From NCBI RefSeq assembly GCF_013030945.1, contig NZ_JABBXF010000006.1, positions 186,001-250,000 on the forward strand: DNA of 64,000 nt. The letters run 5' to 3'. The position numbers and the translations under genes are program-made. The number at the start of each line of letters is the position of its first letter. Positions within the stretch are counted from its first letter, which is position 1. The notes beneath the pieces are model-generated. The model had not been told where the DNA came from. It was given only the letters and a program-made list of their open reading frames with translations, and searched no databases. This document shows, piece after piece, positions 44,331 to 51,345 of this stretch. The DNA is from Streptomyces morookaense. GTDB lineage: Bacteria; Actinomycetota; Actinomycetes; Streptomycetales; Streptomycetaceae.

Positions 44331-44951
44331 TCACCCTTCCGGAGGTACCCCCGCCGCCGGTCCGGCCGTGCCGGACAGGATGCCCTCGTGGGCCGAGGTG
44401 AGCAGTTCGGTCGCGCCGGCCAGCAGGGCCAGCCGCTTCTCTTCCGGATCGCCGTCCAGCTGCCGGATGGCGAAGGTGCCGAAGTGCAGCGTGAGCAGGG
44501 CCGTTGCACAGCGGACCCGGGCGTTCAGCGAGGAGTTCTCCTCCTGGAGGAGGTCCGACAGGGCGGCGACCCGGTCCTTGAAGTCCTGGCCGACGCTGAG
44601 CGCGTCGAGCGTCGCCTGGTTCGCTATGAGGATGTCGAACAGCGGTGCCGCGTCATGGAAGATGACGCTGCAGCGGGCCAGCAGCTCCTGTTTGACGGCC
44701 AGTTCGCGCGGCTGCCGTTTTCCCCAGGCGATGAGTTCGTCCATGTGCCTCCCGAGATCCCGGAAGAGGCTGACGAGGATGTCCTCCTTGGTCTTGAAGT
44801 GGTAGTAGAGCGCGGCCTTGGTGACGCCGAGCTCGTCCGAGATCTCCCGGAGGGCGGTCTTCTCGTAGCCCTGCTCGAGGAATAACTTCAGTGCGACGTC
44901 CTGAATGCGCTGCCGGGTGTTGCTACGGCGGGGTGTCGTTGTACTCCCCAT
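44331..44951 (-). CDS. TetR-family regulator, copy 2
   Basis: The 206-aa TetR protein has the [51 protein letters not shown] followed by a ligand-binding domain. It resembles copy 1 throughout (DELIAWGKRQP versus [21 protein letters not shown] versus [10 protein letters not shown]), so the pair arose by tandem duplication. ATG 44951. A good palindromic operator (ACTTG-N8-CAAGT) lies 73-90 bases upstream. The 275-bp gap between the two copies (44056-44330) has no gene besides copy 1's operator. Confidence 0.91.
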   Translation of the reverse strand: MGSTTTPRRSNTRQRIQDVALKLFLEQGYEKTALREISDELGVTKAALYYHFKTKEDILVSLFRDLGRHMDELIAWGKRQPRELAVKQELLARCSVIFHDAAPLFDILIANQATLDALSVGQDFKDRVAALSDLLQEENSSLNARVRCATALLTLHFGTFAIRQLDGDPEEKRLALLAGATELLTSAHEGILSGTAGPAAGVPPEG

Positions 44952-45018
44952 CGGCTGTTCCCTTCGCTCGGGAGGGCCGGGGACCGGCCGCTCTTGCCGC
45001 TCAGCAGGCAGGCAGCCT

Positions 45019-45041
45019 AGCCTACTTGACGACCGGCAAGT
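45019..45041. promoter_or_regulatory. Shared TetR operator/promoter, copy 2
   Basis: ACTTGACGACCGGCAAGT (45024-45041) is a perfect ACTTG/CAAGT dyad with an 8-base centre, preceded by the same AGCCT as copy 1. Confidence 0.7.
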
Positions 45042-45210
45042 CGGTTTCTAGTCTTTCGGTGGACGCTAGCCCGACGGCAGGTAAGGAAGTTGAACGGCCG
45101 TCAGAAGCAGCCGGTGAGCTGACCGGAATGCCTGGTTCCGTTTTGCTGGGCACAGCACCCGCACAACATCTGAGAACAACACTCCGGACCGAGGGGACGG
45201 TGCGCGTCAC

Positions 45211-45522
45211 ATGGGACGACACCTTGCTGCCGCAGCCGCACACGACATGTATGCGACGGGCCACTACGTGATGGACCCCGGCGTGGTGGCCCCGCAGGTG
45301 ACGGACGAGGCCCTTCCGGGCGGCTCCTTCCCGGAAGGCCCCCTCCCCGCCGTCTTCGAGGGGCTGAGCGTCCCCATCCGCACGGCCGCCTCGCTGCTGG
45401 GCCTCTCCCCCTGGACGGTGGCCCACCTGATAGAGCGCGGCGAACTCGTCAGCGAGCGCGGCGGGCAATACCGCTACGTCACCCTGACCAGCATTTTTTC
45501 CTATCGACGACGCACCCGATAA
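45211..45522 (+). CDS. Small excisionase/MerR-like DNA-binding protein
   Basis: The 103-aa product has a variable N-terminal half and a C-terminal excisionase-type HTH: VPIRTAASLLGLSPWTVAHL then IERGELVSERGGQYRYV. Such proteins bind DNA as recombination directionality factors or as transcription factors. No integrase is nearby, so a regulatory role is more likely. ATG 45211 is in a stretch with a weak SD (GGGGACG about 12 bases upstream). The 259-bp region before it holds the TetR copy 2 operator. Confidence 0.7.
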   Translation: MGRHLAAAAAHDMYATGHYVMDPGVVAPQVTDEALPGGSFPEGPLPAVFEGLSVPIRTAASLLGLSPWTVAHLIERGELVSERGGQYRYVTLTSIFSYRRRTR

Positions 45523-45593
45523 AAGCCGTCGAACGCCTTCCGCCGACAACTCCCCTATTTCTTGGGCGCGCTGGCTCGAATGAGTGAAAGCCC

Positions 45594-45623
45594 GGAACTT
45601 CTCAATTGGGCCGGAGTTAGGCA
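45594..45623 (+). promoter_or_regulatory. ECF-type promoter candidate of rodlin 1
   Basis: GGAAC (45594-45598), a 17-base spacer and GTTAGGCA (45616-45623), ending 45 bases before the GTG. The same AAC-N17-GTTAGGCA arrangement precedes rodlin 2. Confidence 0.6.
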
Positions 45624-45668
45624 GAGCGCTTTCTCAATGGGGGCGCTACTCGATCGAAAGGCATAGAC

Positions 45669-46064
45669 GTGCTCAAGAAGGTTCTCGCGACGGCCGCTCT
45701 GACGGCGACCGCGGTCGGTACCATGGCCGGCCCCGCCATGGCCGTCGGCAACGACACCGACGTCGCCAACGCGAACGGTGCCAAGACCGGTTACGGCAAC
45801 ACTGCCACGGGCGGCAAGGAAAGCCCGCAGATGAGCCTGATCCAGGGCACGCTGAACAAGCTGTGCATCGGTATCGGCAAGGCGGAGATCCAGTCGCTCA
45901 TCGGCCTGCTCAACATCGGCGTCCAGGACGTTCCGATCCTCACGTCGCAGCAGCAGCAGCAGTGCACCGACAACTCCACGATCAACGACGGGGACGACGC
46001 GCTGTCGCACCTGGTCGACGAGATCCCGGTTCTCTCGGGCAACGGCTCGGCGAACGGGCACTGA
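45669..46064 (+). CDS. Rodlin-family protein 1 (RdlA/RdlB-like)
   Basis: The 131-aa secreted protein has a signal peptide (VLKKVLATAALTATAVGTMA, cleavage near AMA) and a mature part with NDTDVANANGAKTGYGN, SPQMSLIQGTLNKLCIGIGK, two Cys about 36 residues apart (KLCIG and QQCTDN) and the end ALSHLVDEIPVLSGNGSANGH. This is the rodlin pattern: proteins that organise chaplin fibrils into rodlets on aerial hyphae and spores. GTG 45669 has GAAAGG 8 bases upstream. A second rodlin follows in tandem; in S. coelicolor rdlA and rdlB are divergent. Confidence 0.9.
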   Translation: MLKKVLATAALTATAVGTMAGPAMAVGNDTDVANANGAKTGYGNTATGGKESPQMSLIQGTLNKLCIGIGKAEIQSLIGLLNIGVQDVPILTSQQQQQCTDNSTINDGDDALSHLVDEIPVLSGNGSANGH

Positions 46065-46084
46065 CCTTCCGGTCAACGGAACAG

Positions 46085-46123
46085 TCCCCCTGCGGCAGGT
46101 GTGCGGGACCTGCCACAGGGGGA
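46085..46123 (+). terminator. Hairpin terminator after rodlin 1
   Basis: TCCCCCTG plus GGCAGGT pair with ACCTGCC plus CAGGGGGA (one mismatch, 7-base loop), ending in a short T-rich stretch (gatttccg). Confidence 0.8.
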
Positions 46124-46200
46124 TTTCCGTGTGCCCGTTCCCATGAATTCCGCCGAATTGATGCTCATCGTGCCGCGGCCTGGGCCGAACGACTGATGCG

Positions 46201-46232
46201 GGATAACCTCCGCTGCCGCCGCAAGTTAGGCA
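46201..46232 (+). promoter_or_regulatory. ECF-type promoter candidate of rodlin 2
   Basis: GGATAAC (46201-46207), a 17-base spacer and GTTAGGCA (46225-46232), ending 40 bases before the GTG. It shares AAC-N17-GTTAGGCA with rodlin 1 and resembles the sigma-BldN type of promoter. Confidence 0.6.
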
Positions 46233-46272
46233 AGGAGTCACAGGATTTCGTCGACGGAGCGAAGGTAATTAC

Positions 46273-46731
46273 GTGATCAAGAAGGTTGTGGCCACGGCCG
46301 CTCTGGCGGCATCCGCAGTCGGCGTCGGGGCGGCTCCTGCGCTGGCGATCGGCAACGACAGCGATGTCGCCAACGCCAACGGCGCGTACCAGTCCTACGG
46401 GAACACCTACACGGGCGGCTATATGAGCCCGCAGATGGGCCTCATCAACGGCTCGTTCAACAAGCCCTGCATCGCCATCGGCAAGCTGGGCGCCCAGTCG
46501 GTCCTCGGACTCGTCAACATCGGCCTCCAGGACATTCCGATCCTGTCGTCGCAGCAGCAGCAGATGTGCACCGAGAACTCGACGATCAACGACGGCGACG
46601 ACCCGCTGTCGCACATCCTGGACGACATCCCGATCCTGTCCGGCAACGGTTCCGCCAACGAGGAGGACCACGAGTTCGGGCACGACTTCGGAGGCGGTCG
46701 CCGCCACCACGAAGGACGGCACGGCCACTAG
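46273..46731 (+). CDS. Rodlin-family protein 2 with His-rich C-terminal extension
   Basis: The 152-aa secreted protein is paralogous to rodlin 1: signal peptide (VIKKVVATAALAASAVGVGA), NDSDVANANGAYQSYGN, SPQMGLINGSFNKPCIAIGK, QQQMCTENSTINDGDDPLSH and IPILSGNGSAN. It then continues with about 22 extra residues rich in His, Glu and Gly (EEDHEFGHDF, RRHHEGRHGH) that rodlin 1 lacks and that could bind metal or adjust surface charge. GTG 46273 has GCGAAGG upstream. It has its own promoter and terminator. Confidence 0.89.
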   Translation: MIKKVVATAALAASAVGVGAAPALAIGNDSDVANANGAYQSYGNTYTGGYMSPQMGLINGSFNKPCIAIGKLGAQSVLGLVNIGLQDIPILSSQQQQMCTENSTINDGDDPLSHILDDIPILSGNGSANEEDHEFGHDFGGGRRHHEGRHGH

Positions 46732-46762
46732 CCGGCCGACGCGCTGCCGCAGTGCAGCACGG

Positions 46763-46793
46763 AAGCCGCCCCCGGGGACCCCGGGGGCGGCTT
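46763..46793 (+). terminator. Terminator after rodlin 2
   Basis: AAGCCGCCCCC pairs with GGGGGCGGCTT around a GC-rich centre, followed by TT. Confidence 0.85.
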
Positions 46794-46809
46794 TGTGCGG
46801 TACGCGCGA

Positions 46810-47100
46810 TCAGACCTCGTGCGGGCTCTCGTGATAGACGGTGAGCACCGCGCCGCCCACCTCGATGCGCCGGCGGTCGCCGACCTCGCCCTTGCGCAGG
46901 GCGTCGAGGCACTTGCGGAACATCTCCATCTCCTCGCCGGTCAGCACCGCGGCCGCCAGGTCCAGGAGTTCGGCGATGCTGCGATCGGTGAGCACATCGG
47001 GCAGTTCGCCGGAGAGCAGCACCACGGATTCCCCGGAGCGGCCCCGGACGACGGCATGGGACGTCGAACCACCACTGACAACGAGCACACGTTCCCCCAT
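46810..47100 (-). CDS. Hypothetical 96-aa protein
   Basis: The product starts MGERVLVVSGGSTSHAVVRG and has an acidic helical middle (ELPDVLTDRSIAELLDLAAA, GEEMEMFRKCLDALRKGEVG) and a short beta ending. No domain is recognised. ATG 47100 is chosen; GTG 47121 with a GGCGAG-type site would add 7 residues. Codon bias and stop position support a gene. It is on the opposite strand to the rodlins and next to the XRE regulator gene, 190 bases apart. Confidence 0.6.
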   Translation of the reverse strand: MGERVLVVSGGSTSHAVVRGRSGESVVLLSGELPDVLTDRSIAELLDLAAAVLTGEEMEMFRKCLDALRKGEVGDRRRIEVGGAVLTVYHESPHEV

Positions 47101-47290
47101 CCACCAGAGGGCTCGTGCCACTCACTCGCCTCGGGCAGGTGGAGACGATATCCGGGCGGCCGCTTGATCCTCGGGCGCTCCGGAATATTCACCGGATTCA
47201 GTCGTACCGGGAACCGGAACGGACGCCCCGGGCGTCCGGAACGTCAAGTGCCGCGCGGATATGCGCTGTTGCGCGAATGCGCCCGTACGG

Positions 47291-47677
47291 CTATTCGTCC
47301 TTGGGCTCGCGTTCGAGGAGGGATTCGACGAGCGCGGTCACATGCCGGCGGTCGTCGGCGGAGAGCCGCTGGACACTGGCGATCAGCAGGTCCACCTCGG
47401 GGTCGGGCCGGGACGCGGGGGCCTGCTCCTCCTCGGAGGTGTACAGGTGGATGCCGCAGGCCTCGGCGGCCGCACGGCGCAGCGTCTCCAGGGGGAGTTC
47501 GAGTCCGCGGGCGAGGCCTTCGAGGGTGGCCGGCTGCGGCATGCGCGCCAGGCGCTCGGCCGTGGCCAGATGGTGCACCGTCGAGCGGGGGATCCCGCCC
47601 CGCCGTGCGACCTCCCCGTAGGACCAGCTCTGCCGGTCGAGTCGCTGTCGGATCATCTGCTGCAGTGCGTTGGCCAC
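47291..47677 (-). CDS. XRE-family helix-turn-helix regulator
   Basis: The 128-aa protein has an N-terminal HTH (MIRQRLDRQSWSYGEVARRGGIPRSTVHHLATAE, then TLEGLARGLELPLETLRRAAAEACG) and an acidic C-terminal half ending in LSADDRRHVTALVESLLEREP. It is divergent from the precursor-peptide locus, sharing the 237-bp region with three inverted repeats, so it is a candidate local regulator. The start at GTG 47677 fits the domain. Confidence 0.85.
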   Translation of the reverse strand: MANALQQMIRQRLDRQSWSYGEVARRGGIPRSTVHHLATAERLARMPQPATLEGLARGLELPLETLRRAAAEACGIHLYTSEEEQAPASRPDPEVDLLIASVQRLSADDRRHVTALVESLLEREPKDE

Positions 47678-47805
47678 TGACGGTCGCTTCCTGCTCTCGG
47701 CTGGCTCTGGCCCGCTCGGGTGGAACCGATTCTACGGGCGGGGGCCGGCCGCGCCATGGGGGAGGTCTGCCGAACCGCTTGCGCGGAGCCGTGCCGCGCC
47801 ACTAG

Positions 47806-47871
47806 TGTCCAATCTCGTTGGACAGCTCGTCCGATCACATCGGACGCAGGCTGGGGGGTCCTGCCTGCGTC
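47806..47871. promoter_or_regulatory. Cluster of three perfect inverted repeats upstream of the peptide locus
   Basis: IR1 is TGTCCAA-N5-TTGGACA (47806-47824). IR2 is GTCCGAT-cac-ATCGGAC (47829-47845). IR3 is GACGCAGGC-N11-GCCTGCGTC (47843-47871) and overlaps IR2 by 3 bases. They end 43 bases before the first peptide ATG. IR1 and IR2 look like operators; IR3 could be an RNA hairpin in the leader. The rest of the 237-bp gap shows no gene. Confidence 0.7.
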
Positions 47872-47914
47872 CCGGTCGTAACGCCGTGCACCACCATCCC
47901 GGAGGGGGACAACC

Positions 47915-48130
47915 ATGCTGGATGTCAACGAGCTCGAGGCCGAGTCCGCCGAACTGCTTCCCGGCCGCGAGGCCCTGGGCAAGCTGAAGTTCGACTTTTT
48001 CCGCCAGGACAACTTCACCACGCACATGGCCAACGTCGACGCGCACAACCAGTCGGACGCGGTCAACATCTGCTCGCCGGACGCGATCGCCCAGTCCGAG
48101 GCGATGCAGGGCATCTCCATCTCGCAGTAG
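47915..48130 (+). CDS. Precursor-like small peptide A (71 aa)
   Basis: The 71-aa peptide has a strong SD (GGAGGGGG, 6-base spacer). The N-terminal part contains ELEAESAELLPGREALGKLK, identical to peptide B. The C-terminal 45 residues contain ANVDAHNQSDAVNICSPDA and end GISISQ. The C-terminal part is polar with alternating small residues and one Cys. There is no signal peptide. A conserved leader with a divergent core, paired copies, and a downstream PqqD-like/M50 protein suggest a ribosomally made, post-translationally processed peptide. It is not a known family that I can name, and the leader/core border is inferred. Confidence 0.78.
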   Translation: MLDVNELEAESAELLPGREALGKLKFDFFRQDNFTTHMANVDAHNQSDAVNICSPDAIAQSEAMQGISISQ

Positions 48131-48208
48131 CAACACCCCCAGCCGCACCGGCAGTTCGTTCCGCCACACCAGTTGTAGCACTTCGCACCGACAGAGAGAG
48201 GCAAGACC

Positions 48209-48427
48209 ATGAGCATGAACCCGCAGGAGCTCGAGGCCGAGTCCGCCGAACTGCTTCCCGGCCGCGAGGCCCTGGGCAAGCTGAAGTTCAGCTTCCACCG
48301 CACCACGCACGTCACCAAGCACATCGCGAACGTCCACGCGCACAACGAGTCGCTCGCGCTCAACAACGACTCCCCGTTCGCCACGGCCCAGTCCGAGGCG
48401 GCGCAGTCGATCAACATCCACCAGTAG
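48209..48427 (+). CDS. Precursor-like small peptide B (72 aa)
   Basis: This is the paralogue of peptide A. Its leader segment is encoded by 63 nucleotides identical to those of peptide A (48227-48289 and 47930-47992). The C-terminal 45 residues align without gaps at 25 of 45 identities and contain ANVHAHNESLALNNDSP, ending SINIHQ. It is rich in His and Asn and has no Cys. ATG 48209 has an AGAGAGG site. Both peptides end in I-x-I-x-Q. A strong hairpin follows before the membrane protease gene, as often seen between highly expressed precursor genes and their processing genes. Confidence 0.78.
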   Translation: MSMNPQELEAESAELLPGREALGKLKFSFHRTTHVTKHIANVHAHNESLALNNDSPFATAQSEAAQSINIHQ

Positions 48428-48452
48428 TTCCACCCGCAGCACACCCACGCAG

Positions 48453-48484
48453 GCGGACCGCGTCCGGGGGAGGGCGCGGTCCGC
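48453..48484 (+). terminator. Hairpin between peptide B and the membrane protease gene
   Basis: A perfect 10-bp inverted repeat, GCGGACCGCG/CGCGGTCCGC, with a 12-base loop. It probably terminates partly, giving more peptide than protease transcript. Confidence 0.75.
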
Positions 48485-48523
48485 GAGGGGGGAACAGCGG
48501 TTTCGCCGAGGGGGAGAACACAG

Positions 48524-50593
48524 ATGACGGTGGTCGGAGACCACGACGCCGGCCGCAGCCGCCATCGCACGGGCGACACCGCGACCTTGGGGTTCGGCAC
48601 CAGATGGCCGGACGTCCTGACAGGGGACGAATCCGGGGCCCCGGTGCCGGGGCCCGGCGGCTTTCCGTACTCCCGGTTGTGGGAGGACGGGGCGGGGGAG
48701 ACCGCCACCGCGCCGCTGCCCGTACCGCAGCGGCCGCCGCAGACGCAGTCCGCCGGCCCGCCGCCCGGAACACGGGCCGTCGTCCCGCGGCTCAGCGCGG
48801 GGCTGCGTCTGCACGGTGAGTACCAGGGGTCGGGGTTCACCGAGCCCAAGTACATCGCCCGCCGCGGCGACGGCCAGGTCGTGCAGCTGACCAGGCTGCT
48901 GCACCTGACCGCGTCCGCCGTCGACGGCGAACGGGACGTCCACGCCATCGCCCGGCTGGTCAGCGCGGAGTTCGGGCGGGAGGTCAGCGCCGAGAACATC
49001 GCCTACCTGGTGGAGAACAAGCTCGACCCGATGGGCATCACCGTGCCCGAGGGACAGGAGGACGACCGGGCCGGCGGCCCGCGTTCGGACCTGCTGCTCA
49101 GTCTCAAGGGCCACACGGTCCTCTTCACCGAACGCCGGGTCGCCGCGATCTCCCGCGCCCTGGCCTGGCTGCACCGGCCGCCCGTGGTGGTGCTGGTGCT
49201 GCTGGCCGCCGTCGCCATGGACACCTGGCTGTTCGGCTTCTACGGCGCCATGACGCCCGTGCTGCACGTCCTGGACCAACCGCTGCTGCTGCTCGCCGTG
49301 TTCGGGCTGATCGTGGCGTCGCTCGTGTTCCACGAGTTCGGCCACGCGTCGGCGTGCAGATACGGAGGCGCGGACCCCGGCTGCATCGGCTGCGGGCTCT
49401 TCCTGATCTGGCCGTCGATGTACACCGACGTCACCGACGTCTACCGGATCGGCCGAGCCGGGCGGATCCGCACCGACCTCGGCGGCGTCTACTTCAACGT
49501 CGTCTTCATGCTGGGCCTGACGGTCCTCTACTTCCTGACCGGACAGCCCTTCCTGCTGAGCGCCGTCTACCTCGGCCACTTCGAGGTGCTGGAGCAACTC
49601 ATGCCCGCCGTCCGGCTGGACGGCTACTTCATCCTCGGCGACCTCGCCGGAGTGCCCGACCTCTACGGCAAGATCAAGCCGATCCTGCTGAGCATGGTGC
49701 CGGGCCGTCCGGTCGAGCCGGCCGTGGCCGACCTCAAGCGCAGCACCCGCGTCATCGTGACCGCATGGGTCGTCACGATGGTGCCGCTGCTGCTGGGCGA
49801 CCTCTGCTACGCGCTGTGGAACCTGCCCCGCCTCATCGACACCGGAATCCGCTCGCTCACACAGCAACTCACCGGCACCTACGAAGCGTTCGCCGACGGG
49901 CAGGTGGCGAGCGGGCTGGCCGGTGTGCTCGGCAGCCTCATGCTGATCTGTCCGCTGGCCGGCATGACGTACCTGTCCGTCCGGCTCACCGGGCGGCTGG
50001 CACGCAACGCCCTGCGCGCCACCGCCGAGCGGCTGTGGCTGCGCTTCGTCCTCGCGGCGGCCGTCGCCGGGGTGGCCACGTCGCTGGGGTTCGCGTGGTT
50101 CAGCGGCGTCACGCCCAAGCCGCTGCCGCCCGCGCCGCCCATCGCCCCCATCCTCCAGCCCCATGTGCCCACCGCTCCGGCGGCCGTGGGGACCCTCCCG
50201 TCCGGCCACACCCCCGCCAAGGGGCACACCGGCCCCGGCGCGGCAGGCGGCCAGGGCGGTACGGGACCGGCGGTCATGCCGCTGCCGTGGCGCACGCCGC
50301 AGCCGAGCAACCCGGCGGTCGTGCTGCCGCCCCCGAACCCGGGGACGACGCCCGCGCCCCCCGCCGCGAAGCCGGCCCCGACCGGCCCGGCACCGCGGCC
50401 GCCCGTTCCCTCGCCCGCCGCCCCGTCGAAGCCGGCCCCCGCGGTCGGACCGAGCGTTGCCCCGTCGCCCGTGCCGCACCCCGGCGCCTCCGCGTCCCCG
50501 TCGGCCGGCGCGACCCCGTCGCCCGTGGCCTCGAAGCCGCAGGCGAGCCCGCCGGCAGTGTCGCCGCCCGCGTCACCGAAGCCCGGCCACTGA
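48524..50593 (+). CDS. PqqD-like domain fused to M50-type intramembrane zinc metalloprotease
   Basis: The 689-aa protein has a disordered start (1-90) and a PqqD-like winged-helix recognition region at about 90-175 (FTEPKYIARRGDGQVVQLTR, DVHAIARLVSAEFG). A multi-TM M50 region follows, with the zinc motif HEFGH at about 270-274 and the third ligand region VRLDGYFILGDL at about 362-373. After more TM helices comes a roughly 150-residue Pro/Ala-rich C-terminal tail. Site-2-type proteases with a peptide-recognition domain are known in RiPP pathways. It is expected to bind the leaders of peptides A and B and cleave them at the membrane. Catalytic residues look intact. ATG 48524 follows GAGGGGGAG. 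Confidence 0.9.
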   Translation: MTVVGDHDAGRSRHRTGDTATLGFGTRWPDVLTGDESGAPVPGPGGFPYSRLWEDGAGETATAPLPVPQRPPQTQSAGPPPGTRAVVPRLSAGLRLHGEYQGSGFTEPKYIARRGDGQVVQLTRLLHLTASAVDGERDVHAIARLVSAEFGREVSAENIAYLVENKLDPMGITVPEGQEDDRAGGPRSDLLLSLKGHTVLFTERRVAAISRALAWLHRPPVVVLVLLAAVAMDTWLFGFYGAMTPVLHVLDQPLLLLAVFGLIVASLVFHEFGHASACRYGGADPGCIGCGLFLIWPSMYTDVTDVYRIGRAGRIRTDLGGVYFNVVFMLGLTVLYFLTGQPFLLSAVYLGHFEVLEQLMPAVRLDGYFILGDLAGVPDLYGKIKPILLSMVPGRPVEPAVADLKRSTRVIVTAWVVTMVPLLLGDLCYALWNLPRLIDTGIRSLTQQLTGTYEAFADGQVASGLAGVLGSLMLICPLAGMTYLSVRLTGRLARNALRATAERLWLRFVLAAAVAGVATSLGFAWFSGVTPKPLPPAPPIAPILQPHVPTAPAAVGTLPSGHTPAKGHTGPGAAGGQGGTGPAVMPLPWRTPQPSNPAVVLPPPNPGTTPAPPAAKPAPTGPAPRPPVPSPAAPSKPAPAVGPSVAPSPVPHPGASASPSAGATPSPVASKPQASPPAVSPPASPKPGH

Positions 50594-50668
50594 GCGCCCG
50601 TCACACGGGTCACCGAAACAGTTCACGAAACAGCTCACCCGGACAGCTTGCTGCAAAGGAACACGCCC

Positions 50669-51301
50669 ATGTCCCAGTCCACACCCCTGTCCCGTTCCGT
50701 CCTCCGCCTCGGCCTGCTGGCGGCAGGCGTCGCGGCCGCCGCCACCGCCGTGCCCGCCCAGGCGGCCGAGATCACCCTGGACAACGTCCGCACCACGGCG
50801 AACCACCACCACCATGTGCAGTTCCGCGACAGCTTCGCGGTCCACCAGCTCGGCCGGGTGGACACCGCGGCCGTCCGCAACCAGGCCACCGCCACCGGCG
50901 CCGGCTGCACCGCCGACGACGCCTGCCGCTCGGTGGCGCTGTCCTTCCAGATCGTCACCCTCGCAGGGCAGCACGTCCACCTCAACGCCGTGAACGACGG
51001 CACGGCGGTCAACGACCACTGCACCGGCTGCCAGACCTTGGCGGGCGCCTACCAGTTCGTCGTCTCCACGCCCTCGCCGCTCCGCCTGAGCACCGCCACC
51101 CGCGCCCGCCTGGCCGACGTCCACCGCAGGCTCGACGCCCTCGGCCGCTCCCGGCTGCCGGCCACCGAGCTGAAGCAGCAGACCGACGCCCTGGCCGCCG
51201 AGGTCACCGGGATCCTCAAGGACGCCGTCGCCGCGGCGGACCACCCGGCCGAGCGGGCCGTCACCGTGCACCGCCACCTGGAGGGCTGGCCCGGCCACTG
51301 A
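50669..51301 (+). CDS. Secreted His-rich protein of the peptide locus
   Basis: The 210-aa protein has a clear Sec signal peptide (RSVLRLGLLAAGVAAAATAV, cleavage near AQA/AE). The mature N-terminal half is beta-rich, with TTANHHHHVQFRDSFAVHQL, two Cys pairs (GCTADDAC and HCTGC) and many Asn/His. The C-terminal half is helical (LADVHRRLDALGRSRLPATE, TDALAAEVTGILKDA). No family is recognised. It follows the membrane protease by 75 bases with AAAGGA before the ATG, so it is in the same unit. The Asn/His-rich segment is faintly reminiscent of peptide B's C-terminal half; whether it binds or receives the peptides is unknown. Confidence 0.75.
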   Translation: MSQSTPLSRSVLRLGLLAAGVAAAATAVPAQAAEITLDNVRTTANHHHHVQFRDSFAVHQLGRVDTAAVRNQATATGAGCTADDACRSVALSFQIVTLAGQHVHLNAVNDGTAVNDHCTGCQTLAGAYQFVVSTPSPLRLSTATRARLADVHRRLDALGRSRLPATELKQQTDALAAEVTGILKDAVAAADHPAERAVTVHRHLEGWPGH

Positions 51302-51345
51302 GCGGTTGCGGGCCCGGCCGGGGACCGTGCGCCATAATCCCGGCC

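Noticed and set aside
47915..48427. Peptides A and B as lasso peptides, lanthipeptides or daptides
   Set aside because: No lasso cyclase, LanM/LanB or daptide aminotransferase is nearby, and the cores lack the Cys and Ser/Thr patterns those classes need.
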